Below, one piece after another: positions 17,501 to 25,992 of a stretch of DNA of 54,426 nucleotides (its first letter is position 1; each line of letters opens with the position of its first letter). The translations under genes were made by a program, and so were the position numbers. The notes below the pieces were generated by a model. The model did not search any database and had not been told where the DNA came from. It saw only the letters and a program-made list of their open reading frames with translations. The stretch covers positions 1 to 54,426 of the forward strand of contig CACAYA010000006.1 in the NCBI GenBank assembly GCA_902536575.1. The letters are read 5' to 3'. The stretch comes from an uncultured Pelagibacteraceae bacterium. GTDB lineage: Bacteria; Pseudomonadota; Alphaproteobacteria; Pelagibacterales; Pelagibacteraceae.

Positions 17501-18994
17501 ATGAAGTTATTTTTTATACTTGGTAATCAGTTATTTCCAACAAAATACATCGACCGCTACAAAAAAGACCATACTTTCTTTATGGCAGAAGACAAAGGTT
17601 TATGCACTTATGAAAAACATCATAAACAAAAAATTCTATTGTTCCTATCCTCTATGCGGTCCTACGCAGACAGTCTTAAGAAAAATAAATTTAAATTAGA
17701 ATATTCAAAAATTGAAGATAAAGAATTTAGTGAAGATTATTTAAAAAAATTAAAAAAAATTATTACCCAAAAAAAAATTAAAGAAGTTTCTAGCTTTGAG
17801 ATAGAAGACAAACCCTTTGAACAAAAGATTTCCATGTTTTTTAAAAAGGAAAAGATTGATTGGAACATCATACAAACGCCAATGTTTTTAAATTCTCGTG
17901 AACAATTTAAAAAATATCTAGGAAACTCAAAAAAACCATTTATGGCAACCTTCTATAAAGAGGTAAGAAAAAAATCTGGAATATTAATGGGTTCTGATGG
18001 AAACCCTGTAGGTGGTAAGTGGAGTTTTGATGAAGACAATAGAAATAAATTACCCAAAGATATTTCAATACCTAAATTTCCTAAAATTAAAGAGACAAAT
18101 CATACAAAAAAATTAAAACCTATTATTGAAAAGTTATTCAAAGACCATTCGGGTAATACAGATCATTTTTGGTTTGCAACAGAATATGATGATGTTGTCA
18201 AACTTTTGAATTTTTTTATAAAAGAGAAATCAAATTTATTTGGTGACTACGAAGATGCTGTAGATCAAAAAGATAATATTCTTTTTCATAGTGCTCTAAG
18301 TCCTTATATCAATCTTGGCTTAATAACGCCCGAATTTATAATTCAAAAAGTTTTGGAGTTTCATAAAAAAAATAAAATCAGAATGAATTCTCTTGAGGGC
18401 TATATACGTCAGGTAATTGGTTGGAGAGAATTCATGCGAGGAATTTACCAAGGTTATTCAAAAGAAATGGAAACTGGAAATTTCTTTAAACAAAATAGAA
18501 AAATGAAAAATTCTTGGTATGAAGGAAATACAGGTCTTCCCCCATTAGATTATGCAATTAAGAATGCTGTTAATCATGGTTGGTCACATCACATAGAAAG
18601 ATTAATGATTTTATCCAACATTATGAACTTGTGCGAGATCAAACCTACAATTGTTTACAAGTGGTTTATGGAAATGTTTGTAGACTCATCTGATTGGGTA
18701 ATGGTTCCAAATGTTTATGGGATGGGACTATTTAGTGATGGAGGAATTTTTGCAACCAAACCTTATATATGTGGATCTGCTTATTTTATGAAAATGATGG
18801 ATTTTAAAAAAGGAGAGTGGTGCAACACGATGGACGGTCTTTATTGGAGATTTATAGATAGAAATCGAAAATTCTTTTTAAAAAATCCACGTTTATCTAT
18901 GATGGTTAGGATATTTGATAAAATGAAAGTAGATAGAAAAAAATTAATTTTATCTGATGCTGAAAAATTTATAAAACAAAATACCGCGCAGTGA
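17501..18994 (+). CDS. Cryptochrome/photolyase-family protein (deoxyribodipyrimidine photolyase-related)
   Basis: 497 residues. The N-terminal Rossmann-type domain begins [11 protein letters not shown], as in the photolyase-related group of COG3046. The FAD-binding helical domain carries [37 protein letters not shown], and [16 protein letters not shown] with [11 protein letters not shown]. Members with a 4Fe-4S cluster (bacterial 6-4 photolyases) have a CxxC pair before a third Cys ahead of LYW. Here that region is shortened to [17 protein letters not shown] and the CxxC pair is missing, so the cluster is probably absent. Likely a light-dependent DNA repair enzyme or flavin photoreceptor. It overlaps the DUF2256 gene (GTGA). 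Confidence 0.92.
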   Translation: MKLFFILGNQLFPTKYIDRYKKDHTFFMAEDKGLCTYEKHHKQKILLFLSSMRSYADSLKKNKFKLEYSKIEDKEFSEDYLKKLKKIITQKKIKEVSSFEIEDKPFEQKISMFFKKEKIDWNIIQTPMFLNSREQFKKYLGNSKKPFMATFYKEVRKKSGILMGSDGNPVGGKWSFDEDNRNKLPKDISIPKFPKIKETNHTKKLKPIIEKLFKDHSGNTDHFWFATEYDDVVKLLNFFIKEKSNLFGDYEDAVDQKDNILFHSALSPYINLGLITPEFIIQKVLEFHKKNKIRMNSLEGYIRQVIGWREFMRGIYQGYSKEMETGNFFKQNRKMKNSWYEGNTGLPPLDYAIKNAVNHGWSHHIERLMILSNIMNLCEIKPTIVYKWFMEMFVDSSDWVMVPNVYGMGLFSDGGIFATKPYICGSAYFMKMMDFKKGEWCNTMDGLYWRFIDRNRKFFLKNPRLSMMVRIFDKMKVDRKKLILSDAEKFIKQNTAQ

Positions 18995-19122
18995 AAAAAG
19001 AAAATCTGCCGTCTAAAATTTGTTTAGTTTGTCAAAGACCATTTAAGTGGAGAAAAAAATGGAAGTTGAACTGGGAAAAAGTCAAATACTGTTCAAAAAG
19101 GTGTTCTAATAAAAAAATCTAA
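18991..19122 (+). CDS. DUF2256 zinc-ribbon-like small protein
   Basis: A 43-residue gene missed by the ORF track. The GTG start at 18991 overlaps the photolyase stop (GTGA). The protein shows two Cys pairs, [16 protein letters not shown] and [11 protein letters not shown], which is the DUF2256 pattern (C-x2-C-x-RPF-WRKKW ... YCS-x-RC) and probably binds one zinc. From memory, DUF2256 genes often lie beside photolyase-related genes; function is unknown. The next ATG begins 2 bases after its stop. The tight overlap and the full motif make it a real gene. Confidence 0.9.
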   Translation: MKKENLPSKICLVCQRPFKWRKKWKLNWEKVKYCSKRCSNKKI

Positions 19123-19124
19123 AC

Positions 19125-19658
19125 ATGAATTTGGAAAAATATAAGTGGAAAAGTAGAATTTTATTAGTAATTACGCCAAATTTTAAAGATCAATCATATC
19201 AAAAAGTAAAAAAAATATATCAAAGCAAGATTAAGGAATTCCACAAAAGATATGTAAAATTAATTTGCAAATCAAATAAAAACAAAACTTTTTCAATTAA
19301 TCTTATTGGTTTTGATGGAAAATCAAAAAAAATAATGAATGATTTAAAGCCCAAACTAGTTTTCAAAATAATTGACAAGATGCCATTAGGTAAAAAAATT
19401 AGACCAATTAACCTATCTTTATATTCTGATTATAATCCTAAAACTACAACGCATGGATTGGGATTTAAAAATAAAGAAAAGGCTTTATTCACAATTAATA
19501 CAATTAAAAATAGATCTATAAAGTATCAAGTAAATGTAGTTTCGACCATGCTGGGCAGAGCTAAAAATCATCCAAACAAAACTAAAGATATGGGTAGCGC
19601 TATAAAAGTATTTGACCATTGGTTGAAAAAATATAAGAGAAAAAAAAATGAAAAATAA
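19125..19658 (+). CDS. DUF4174-like domain fused to an unrecognised C-terminal domain
   Basis: 177 residues. Residues about 3-90 resemble DUF4174: YKWKSRILLVITPNF, a middle FSINLIGFDGKSKK and IIDKMPLGKK, matching the family pattern of a thioredoxin-like fold without active Cys. Residues about 97-170 (LYSDYNPKTTTHGLGFKNKE..., STMLGRAKNHPNKTKDM) form a second compact unit that I do not recognise. No signal peptide is visible, whereas many DUF4174 proteins are secreted. It lies 2 bases after DUF2256, in line with the photolyase-like gene. Confidence 0.75.
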   Translation: MNLEKYKWKSRILLVITPNFKDQSYQKVKKIYQSKIKEFHKRYVKLICKSNKNKTFSINLIGFDGKSKKIMNDLKPKLVFKIIDKMPLGKKIRPINLSLYSDYNPKTTTHGLGFKNKEKALFTINTIKNRSIKYQVNVVSTMLGRAKNHPNKTKDMGSAIKVFDHWLKKYKRKKNEK

Positions 19659-21090
19659 GATGTCTAATTTTTTAAATAAAATAATAATTTTAACAATTTT
19701 AATAATACCCAACATTGTTAATGCTGATTTTTTTGAGGATATAACTGATAAAATTTTAGATAATCCAAAAAGACTTAGTTATGGCATTTCTGTTGCCGAT
19801 ATAAATCAAAATGGAAAATATGAATTTATAGTTACAGGATTTGGTTATCCTAATTTAGCTTTATCATATGACAATGGAAATTTAATTAATATTGCTAATC
19901 AAAATGTATTTTCTGATGAATCTAGAAAAACTATTGGTGTTGCAGCCTGTGATGTTGATAGAGATGGTTATGAAGAAATATATTTTCTTAACACGGATAC
20001 ATATAGTGGAACAAAAAAATATTCAGACAGACTTATAGATTTAGAAGAAAATAAATTTTTAGACATGTTCGAAATTGAAAAAAATAAAGAGGATCTAAAT
20101 TTAACAGCAGGCAGATCTGTTGCTTGTGTGGATAGGAAAGGTAATGGCGAATATGGTCTCTATGTATCAAATTATGGTGGACCAACGAGGTTTTATGAGA
20201 TTGAAGATAAAAAGATTAAGGATAAATCAGTTAGTTTAAATTTAGATAAGGTTACAGGTGGAAGGGCAGTTGTTTCAGGGCACATTTTAACAGATAGATC
20301 TGATATTTTTGCAGCAAATGAAAGAGGTGCAAATTTTCTTTTGAAAAATAATAATGGGGTTTTTGAAGATGTAGCTTTTGATTATCGAGTAGATGATGTG
20401 ATCCAAAACGGAAGAGGAACTACACTATCAGACATACTTTATCGAGGAAGATTAGATATAATAAGTGGAAATTGGCAGGGTTATCACAGAGCTTACGCCT
20501 TAAAAGATAATCAATTTAAAGATATAGGTAATAGTAAATTTGATAAACCTTCAAGAATTCGAACCATTATATCTGCTGATTTTGATAACGACGGTTATGA
20601 TGAAGTCTTCATGAACAACATAGCTGAGCCTAACAAGTTATTTAGGATAATAGAGAATGGAGCTTTTGAGGAAATAATTCTGGAAACAGGCCTTGAACCT
20701 GATGGGTTTGGCACAGGAGCTGCAGTTGCTGACATTGATGGTGATGGTATTTTAGAATTACTAGTTTCTCGTGGTGAAAGCAAAGAACAGGCATTAACTT
20801 TATATAAAGCAAAAGTTGATAAACAGAGCAAATATTTGAGAATTAAACCTCTTAATAAATTTGGAGCTCCAGCGAGGGGTGCAACAGTCACATTATTTAC
20901 AAATCAAAGAAAACATTCAAAAACTATTGATGCTGGATCTGGTTATTTGTGTCAAATGGAGCCTGTGGCACATTATGGAATAAGAAAAAACGAAAAAAAT
21001 TTTAAAGTAGAAGTTAAATGGACTGATGGTACTAAAAATTTAATCAAAATAACTTCGTTAAATCAAACAGTTACTGTAAAACAAAAATGA
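19648..21090 (+). CDS. Secreted FG-GAP/VCBS repeat protein with ASPIC/UnbV C-terminal domain (CRTAC1-like)
   Basis: 480 residues with a Sec signal peptide (MSNFLNKIIILTILIIPNIVNA if initiated at the internal Met). A seven-bladed-type propeller follows, built of repeats such as VADINQNGKYEFIV, CDVDRDGYEEIYF, ADFDNDGYDEVFM and VADIDGDGILELLV, each with a DxDxDG calcium loop. The C-terminal part (APARGATVTLFTNQR, IDAGSGYLCQMEP, VKWTDGTKN) is an ASPIC/UnbV domain, as in CRTAC1-family proteins. It probably acts in the periplasm or outside the cell; the ligand is unknown. The start overlaps the preceding gene by 11 bases and its end overlaps the Cys-rich gene by 4. Confidence 0.88.
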   Translation: MKNKMSNFLNKIIILTILIIPNIVNADFFEDITDKILDNPKRLSYGISVADINQNGKYEFIVTGFGYPNLALSYDNGNLINIANQNVFSDESRKTIGVAACDVDRDGYEEIYFLNTDTYSGTKKYSDRLIDLEENKFLDMFEIEKNKEDLNLTAGRSVACVDRKGNGEYGLYVSNYGGPTRFYEIEDKKIKDKSVSLNLDKVTGGRAVVSGHILTDRSDIFAANERGANFLLKNNNGVFEDVAFDYRVDDVIQNGRGTTLSDILYRGRLDIISGNWQGYHRAYALKDNQFKDIGNSKFDKPSRIRTIISADFDNDGYDEVFMNNIAEPNKLFRIIENGAFEEIILETGLEPDGFGTGAAVADIDGDGILELLVSRGESKEQALTLYKAKVDKQSKYLRIKPLNKFGAPARGATVTLFTNQRKHSKTIDAGSGYLCQMEPVAHYGIRKNEKNFKVEVKWTDGTKNLIKITSLNQTVTVKQK

Positions 21091-21776
21091 AAAAAATCTT
21101 ATCTAAATTCATTTTAATTTTCTTTGTATTTTTTCAATTTGAATCATTTGCACAAGAAAAAAATTATCATAAAGAATTAATTACTGATTGGTCTAGAATA
21201 TTTCCAGATCAAAATAGAAATGCGGCTGGACCAAAGTTTTTTAAGTATATTATAGATAAAGAAATTACATATAAAGATTTTACAGAATTTAATAAATTAT
21301 ATTGTGCAGTTTCTGGATCATTAATTGACCCAAATAGCGAACCAGATTTTCTATACGCTAAAGAGAGCAAAACTGGCGAAAAAATTTGTGGTGACTACTA
21401 TAAGTGCTGCATTCCTTGCTCGTGCGATATAATGAAATATTCTGAAGTTGAAAAGATGACTCATAAGTTTTTGGATGGTTTAAAAGATTTTTATGTATTC
21501 ACTATCAAAAATCCTTGCAAGAAGAAAGATTTTCCTGACAGGGTAAATAAAGATTACTTTTGTGATGGAGAAAAAATCAATAATAATCAAGTTTATAATC
21601 TTAATGATCGAGTAGTAATAGGTTTATTTCATGAGGGAAGAAGCTGTAAAAAAGAGGAGATAGATTTTGTAAAAAGTCATCAAGTAACAGGAAGGTTTTG
21701 TGAATTAAGAAATAATACTCCTTTAGAAAATTTAAAAACTGGAATGGGTGATATATTTATAAAGCTTGCCAGATAA
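21087..21776 (+). CDS. Secreted cysteine-rich protein, unknown
   Basis: 229 residues with a signal peptide (KILSKFILIFFVFFQFESFAQ, cleavage near residue 22). The mature part has ten cysteines, with a dense KCCIPCSCDIM cluster near residues 107-113, suggesting disulfides or a metal site in the periplasm. I recognise no family. It is translationally coupled to the FG-GAP/ASPIC protein (ATGA overlap), so the two secreted proteins may work together. The window also encodes ccmG and ccmH, which are periplasmic thiol proteins, but no direct link is shown. Confidence 0.75.
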   Translation: MKKILSKFILIFFVFFQFESFAQEKNYHKELITDWSRIFPDQNRNAAGPKFFKYIIDKEITYKDFTEFNKLYCAVSGSLIDPNSEPDFLYAKESKTGEKICGDYYKCCIPCSCDIMKYSEVEKMTHKFLDGLKDFYVFTIKNPCKKKDFPDRVNKDYFCDGEKINNNQVYNLNDRVVIGLFHEGRSCKKEEIDFVKSHQVTGRFCELRNNTPLENLKTGMGDIFIKLAR

Positions 21777-21823
21777 TATTTTTTAATTTGTTCAGAGATC
21801 TTTTCTGAGCTAAGCTAAATTTA

Positions 21824-22543
21824 GTGAATATTATCGTATTACAACACATTAAGATAGAAGACCCCGGATATATCAAAGATTTAATGTTAGCTGATGGATT
21901 TAATCTAACCACTATTGAGTTAGATGAAGGTGAAAAAATACCTGAAGATTTAAATAAATTTGATGGAATGTTTTGCATGGGAGGTCCAATGGATACTTTT
22001 ATGGAAAAGCAATATCCATGGCTAGTTGAGGAAAAGAAAAAAATTAAAGAGTTTGTTGTAGATTTAAAAAAACCTTATTTAGGATTCTGTTTGGGCTGTC
22101 AGTTATTAGGAGAAGTAATAGGGGGGCAGGTAGTTAAATCAAATCCCGCTGAGATTGGCATGATGGATATCAACTTTACAAAAGAAAAGGAAGTTGACAA
22201 TTTGTTTTCAAAATTTCCTAACCAAATAAAAAGTCTTCAATGGCATTCCTATGAGGTGCAAGGCATTCAAAATCATAAGGATGTGACTTTATTAGCTTCA
22301 TCACCGGTTACAAAATTTCAAATTTTTAAATACCAAAACCACGCCTATGGAATTCAATTCCATATAGAAATAAAAAATACCACAGTCAATGAATGGGGAT
22401 GTGTCCCAGAATATAAAAAAGCTTTAGAGGATCAGCTTGGTAATGGTGCGTTAGAAAAATTTGACCAATCTGCAAAGGATAATATGAAAGATATGAATAA
22501 CTATTCTACAATCCTTTATAATAATTTTAAAAAACTTTTATGA
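21824..22543 (+). CDS. Type 1 (class I) glutamine amidotransferase-like protein
   Basis: 239 residues. The class I GATase fold is shown by FCMGGPMDTFMEK, the nucleophile elbow LGFCLGCQLLGEVIGG (catalytic Cys in GxCxG form) and the catalytic His-x-Glu in YGIQFHIEI. This is the stand-alone GMP-synthase-like group of unknown amide acceptor. The start is a GTG at 21824; the 47 bp before it hold only a weak hairpin. The stop overlaps the next gene (ATGA). Confidence 0.88.
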   Translation: MNIIVLQHIKIEDPGYIKDLMLADGFNLTTIELDEGEKIPEDLNKFDGMFCMGGPMDTFMEKQYPWLVEEKKKIKEFVVDLKKPYLGFCLGCQLLGEVIGGQVVKSNPAEIGMMDINFTKEKEVDNLFSKFPNQIKSLQWHSYEVQGIQNHKDVTLLASSPVTKFQIFKYQNHAYGIQFHIEIKNTTVNEWGCVPEYKKALEDQLGNGALEKFDQSAKDNMKDMNNYSTILYNNFKKLL

Positions 22544-22761
22544 ATAATAAAATATTTGAATGGGCTGGAGTTATAACTGCAATATTATATTCTTTGTTTG
22601 TAGCTTTAAATATCGGAATTGAATTTTTTGGTTTTTGCTTATTACTTTTTTCGGCAGTTTTAATAGGAATATGGGCCTATAGAGGTGGTCATAAAGGAAT
22701 TTTATTTCTACAATTTTTTTATGCAACAGCTGGTATTATCGGTATGGTACGTTGGTTTTAA
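22540..22761 (+). CDS. Small three-helix membrane protein, unknown
   Basis: 73 residues and almost entirely hydrophobic, with three predicted helices (about 8-27, 29-47 and 52-72) separated by short RGGHKG-type turns. It overlaps the amidotransferase gene by 4 bases. Its stop lies in a TTAA that also serves the convergent photolyase-like gene. I recognise no family with confidence. Confidence 0.7.
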   Translation: MNNKIFEWAGVITAILYSLFVALNIGIEFFGFCLLLFSAVLIGIWAYRGGHKGILFLQFFYATAGIIGMVRWF

Positions 22762-23897
22762 TTAAAGCTTGATATTATTTTTGGAATATAATTTTTAAAA
22801 TTAAAAAAACCTTTGTTGCAATATTGCCAGGAAAATCGATCAAGTTCCCTGTATAAAAAGTCTAATTTAATATTATTTGAATTTAAATAATTTAAGTTTT
22901 CACCCACAGCTGGATATAGTCCGTAACAATTTTCAATATTTTTAATTTCATTAATATCAATAACCTCACATTCGATAGAATTATCTTTCAATCTTTGTTG
23001 TTGGTCATCAATTAAAAGAGACTTAAATTTCACTGACTTCTCACTGAGCTTGATAGATCTATTTTCATTTTTAACAGCAACTATATATATTTTTTTAAAA
23101 TTATTTTCTTTGAAGTCAGTGATTTCAAATGAGAGATTATTCTCAAAAACTACAAGATTTTTTCCCTCAATATCCTGAGGATTGCTGAAATCTTGTCTAA
23201 TTATAGAGTAAGTTTTTTCTGAAATTTTTGGAGGAGCATTCTCGTTTAATTTGATGTTTTGAAATCTGTTATTGGTAAATTTTTTTATATTCCATTCACT
23301 TGCCAGGTAATGCTTACCTTGTGTTTGAATTCCAGCTACCCATCTCCAACCAAGTGTGTTAGATGCAGCATCTCCATCATACAGATGTTGCATAAAAAAC
23401 TCAGCACCAAGTTGCCATGGCAATTCTAAAGTGAAAATCCAAATACTCGCAAACCACATTCTACTATGGTTGTGAAGATAGTTATTTTCTTTGAGTTCAT
23501 TTACCCAGTAATTAAAGCATTCAATATTTGTTTTCCCTTCGATTGCATTTAAATAATCTCTGTTATCTTTAAAATCTTCACTTATTTTTTTTAGCTCTAT
23601 TAAATAATCATTCCATACATTTGGTCTTAGCTCGAGCCACCCTTTCCAATATGTACGCCAAAGAACTTCTTGAATAAACTTTTCATTTTTAGCGAAAGAA
23701 AATTTATCAAGAGATTTTTTTATTATTTCTTTTTCGTTTATTATCCCGTGTGTAATGTAAGGTGATAAGCACGAGACATTAGATCTATCCTCTGGACCAA
23801 AATCAAAATTTCTTAATTTAGAGTAATCTGTTAAATTATTTTCAATAAAATGATGTAGTTTTTCAATGGCTTTCGCCCTCGAAGCTTCAAATTTCAT
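22758..23897 (-). CDS. Photolyase FAD-binding-domain protein with C-terminal Rossmann-like region
   Basis: 379 residues. The protein begins directly with the photolyase helical FAD domain: LRNFDFGPEDRSNVSCLSPYITHG, FIQEVLWRTYWKGWLE, HNHSRMWFASIW and the hallmark DGDAASNTLGWRWVAG (about residues 174-189). The N-terminal antenna domain of ordinary photolyases is absent. Residues about 235-330 instead look like an alpha/beta unit (GKNLVVFENNLSFE, KKIYIVAVKNENRS, CEVIDINEI), so the domain order appears reversed. The C-terminal ELDRFSWQYCNKGFFNFK is probably family-specific. A repair or photoreceptor function is inferred. Confidence 0.88.
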   Translation of the reverse strand: MKFEASRAKAIEKLHHFIENNLTDYSKLRNFDFGPEDRSNVSCLSPYITHGIINEKEIIKKSLDKFSFAKNEKFIQEVLWRTYWKGWLELRPNVWNDYLIELKKISEDFKDNRDYLNAIEGKTNIECFNYWVNELKENNYLHNHSRMWFASIWIFTLELPWQLGAEFFMQHLYDGDAASNTLGWRWVAGIQTQGKHYLASEWNIKKFTNNRFQNIKLNENAPPKISEKTYSIIRQDFSNPQDIEGKNLVVFENNLSFEITDFKENNFKKIYIVAVKNENRSIKLSEKSVKFKSLLIDDQQQRLKDNSIECEVIDINEIKNIENCYGLYPAVGENLNYLNSNNIKLDFLYRELDRFSWQYCNKGFFNFKNYIPKIISSFN

Positions 23898-23904
23898 ATT
23901 AAAA

Positions 23905-24285
23905 CTACCTAGATTTTTTTTTCTTTAGACCTAGTTTGTCACTATGTCTTAATCTTAGAACAACTATTGCTCCAGCGATCAATAATATAGCAACTGCCTC
24001 ATAAACAAGAGCTGTAGGATCCATTTCTTTTCCCTGAAGAATAATAAATCGAGCAAGAGCTGTGATTGCAATAAGAAGTGGTAAGGTTATGCTTATAGAT
24101 TGTTGATTCCAAAAAACCCTTACCATCGCAAGAACTTCTAAATATAGAAACATTAAAAGCAAATCAGCTAGAGTAACTATTTGATTTGTAAACATATTTA
24201 ATATTTCAATGCCAACAGCAATAACAGTGCTGATTAAAATAATACACATTAACCCCAATTGTAGGTTTTTTGCTATTTTATCCAT
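23905..24285 (-). CDS. PsiE-family (phosphate-starvation-inducible E) membrane protein
   Basis: 126 residues with four hydrophobic helices. The stretch LYLEVLAMVRVFWNQQSISITLPLLIAITALARFII is the conserved PsiE core. The function of PsiE is not known; the Escherichia coli gene responds to phosphate limitation. It lies 7 bases upstream of the photolyase FAD-domain gene and overlaps the preceding membrane-protein gene by one base. Confidence 0.85.
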   Translation of the reverse strand: MDKIAKNLQLGLMCIILISTVIAVGIEILNMFTNQIVTLADLLLMFLYLEVLAMVRVFWNQQSISITLPLLIAITALARFIILQGKEMDPTALVYEAVAILLIAGAIVVLRLRHSDKLGLKKKKSR

Positions 24286-24743
24286 TATTTATCTTTACTA
24301 AATGGTAGCCATTTTTCAAATACTGATTTTGAAGAACCATCATACGGAATTGAGTAAGAATATGGGTTTGGACTAGTTAGAACCTCTATTCCTTTTGAAA
24401 AGACAAATATAAAAACTATAACAAAAACAATCACCATAATCTTAAAGGGGTCAAAATTTTTTGTCTTAAAAACGCTAGCGGAACTTTCTTCGGCTCTGTG
24501 AAAATGTTTAAATGTCATATACACTGCAAAAATCAAACCAATATGAGCTATAAAAAGACCTGCCCAACCAAATGCAAAAGTTGTATACGAAAAAACATAT
24601 AAACTAAAGACAGTGGTCCAAATAAAACTTAAAACTAAAAGAATTTGCAATCGCACTGTTTTAGGCAGAGCCCTCAAATCATTTTTACTATCATCAAATA
24701 AAATGTTTGCTGCCTCTATCATCCAATTTTTTAACGATTCCAT
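24285..24743 (-). CDS. Membrane protein, unknown
   Basis: 152 residues with a soluble acidic N-terminus (MESLKNWMIEAANILFDD) and then three hydrophobic helices (about 31-54, 57-77 and 102-118), ending in a short polar tail. I recognise no family. Its stop and the PsiE start overlap by one base (TAATG), so both are probably made as a membrane pair. Confidence 0.7.
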   Translation of the reverse strand: MESLKNWMIEAANILFDDSKNDLRALPKTVRLQILLVLSFIWTTVFSLYVFSYTTFAFGWAGLFIAHIGLIFAVYMTFKHFHRAEESSASVFKTKNFDPFKIMVIVFVIVFIFVFSKGIEVLTSPNPYSYSIPYDGSSKSVFEKWLPFSKDK

Positions 24744-24800
24744 AGTTCTAAGATATAGTTTTAAACAAATTTGACAAACAATAAATTGACCTAAGATTTA

Positions 24801-25988
24801 TTAAGAACGTAGTTTTTTCTTATGAAAATTAATAAATCTTTCAACATTTGTTTTATTAAAGGTTTTATTTTCTTCAAAAGAAACTTTTCTCATAGAGTAG
24901 GCTGCACTCTTAGTTTGTCTAGAAATTATCGTAACATTCCCTTTGTAAAGTTTGAGTTTAACCGAACCATTAACTTTATTTTTATTTAAATCTACAATTT
25001 TTTGAAGTTTAAATCTTTCTTTTGAATACCAGTAGCCATTGTAAATAAGCTCTGCATATCTTGGCATAATTTGATCTTTTTTATGCATTGTATCTTTATC
25101 GAGAGTTACAGACTCGATTGCACGATGGGCATGCATTAATAAGGTACCCCCAGGTGTTTCGTATACACCTCTAGACTTTATTCCAATAAATCTATTCTCA
25201 ACTAAATCAACTCTGCCAATTCCATTTTTACCTGCAAGTTGATTTAATTTTTCTAATAATTTTGCTGGGGTAATTCTTTTCCCATTGATACCAAATGGAT
25301 CTCCGTTTTTAAAATTGACAGTAACAAAAGATGCTTTATTTGGTGCCTTTTCTGGCGAAACTGATCTTTGAAAAATAAATTCTGGTGCAAAATTTTTGGG
25401 ATTTTCTAAAAGCTTACCTTCAGTAGAAGTGTGAAATAAATTATCGTCTACTGAAAAAGGAGATGCACCTTTTTTATCCTTTGGAATAGTTATGTGGTGT
25501 TTTTTTGCATAATTAATCAGATCAGTTCTTGATTTTAATTTCCAAATTCTCCAAGGAGCGATGATTTTTATTTTGGGGTCAAAGTAATGATAGCCTAATT
25601 CAAATCTTACTTGATCGTTTCCTTTACCTGTTGCACCATGGGATACAGCAAATGCCTTAAATTTTTTAGCAACTCTAATCTGATCTTTAGCTATGAGCGG
25701 TCTTGCTATGGATGTACCCAACAAGTAGACACCTTCATAAATAGCATGACCTCTGATCATTGGATAAACATAATCTTTTACAAAGATATCTTTTAAATCT
25801 TTAATAATTATTTTATTAACACCAAATTTTTTTGCATTAGAGATAATTTTTTTTCTATCAATCTCTTGCCCTACATCTGCGGTGTAACAAATTACTTCTG
25901 CGTCATAATTTTCTTGAAGCCATTTTAAAATTATAGAGGTATCAAGCCCTCCAGAGTATGCTAGAACAATTTTCTTTTTTGATTTCAT
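24801..25988 (-). CDS. argG: Argininosuccinate synthase
   Basis: Condenses citrulline and aspartate with ATP in arginine synthesis. 395 residues starting KKIVLAYSGGLDTSIILKWL (PP-loop SGGLDTS), then VSHGATGKGNDQVRFE, a middle EGKLLENP and IGRVDLVENRFIGIKSRGVYETPGG. Complete and typical in length. It follows the IalB-like gene by 4 bases on the same strand. Confidence 0.98.
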   Translation of the reverse strand: MKSKKKIVLAYSGGLDTSIILKWLQENYDAEVICYTADVGQEIDRKKIISNAKKFGVNKIIIKDLKDIFVKDYVYPMIRGHAIYEGVYLLGTSIARPLIAKDQIRVAKKFKAFAVSHGATGKGNDQVRFELGYHYFDPKIKIIAPWRIWKLKSRTDLINYAKKHHITIPKDKKGASPFSVDDNLFHTSTEGKLLENPKNFAPEFIFQRSVSPEKAPNKASFVTVNFKNGDPFGINGKRITPAKLLEKLNQLAGKNGIGRVDLVENRFIGIKSRGVYETPGGTLLMHAHRAIESVTLDKDTMHKKDQIMPRYAELIYNGYWYSKERFKLQKIVDLNKNKVNGSVKLKLYKGNVTIISRQTKSAAYSMRKVSFEENKTFNKTNVERFINFHKKKLRS

Positions 25989-25992
25989 TAAA

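Noticed and set aside
21793-21809. Hairpin tcaga/tctga before the amidotransferase gene
   Set aside because: A 5-bp stem without a U-tract; expected by chance.
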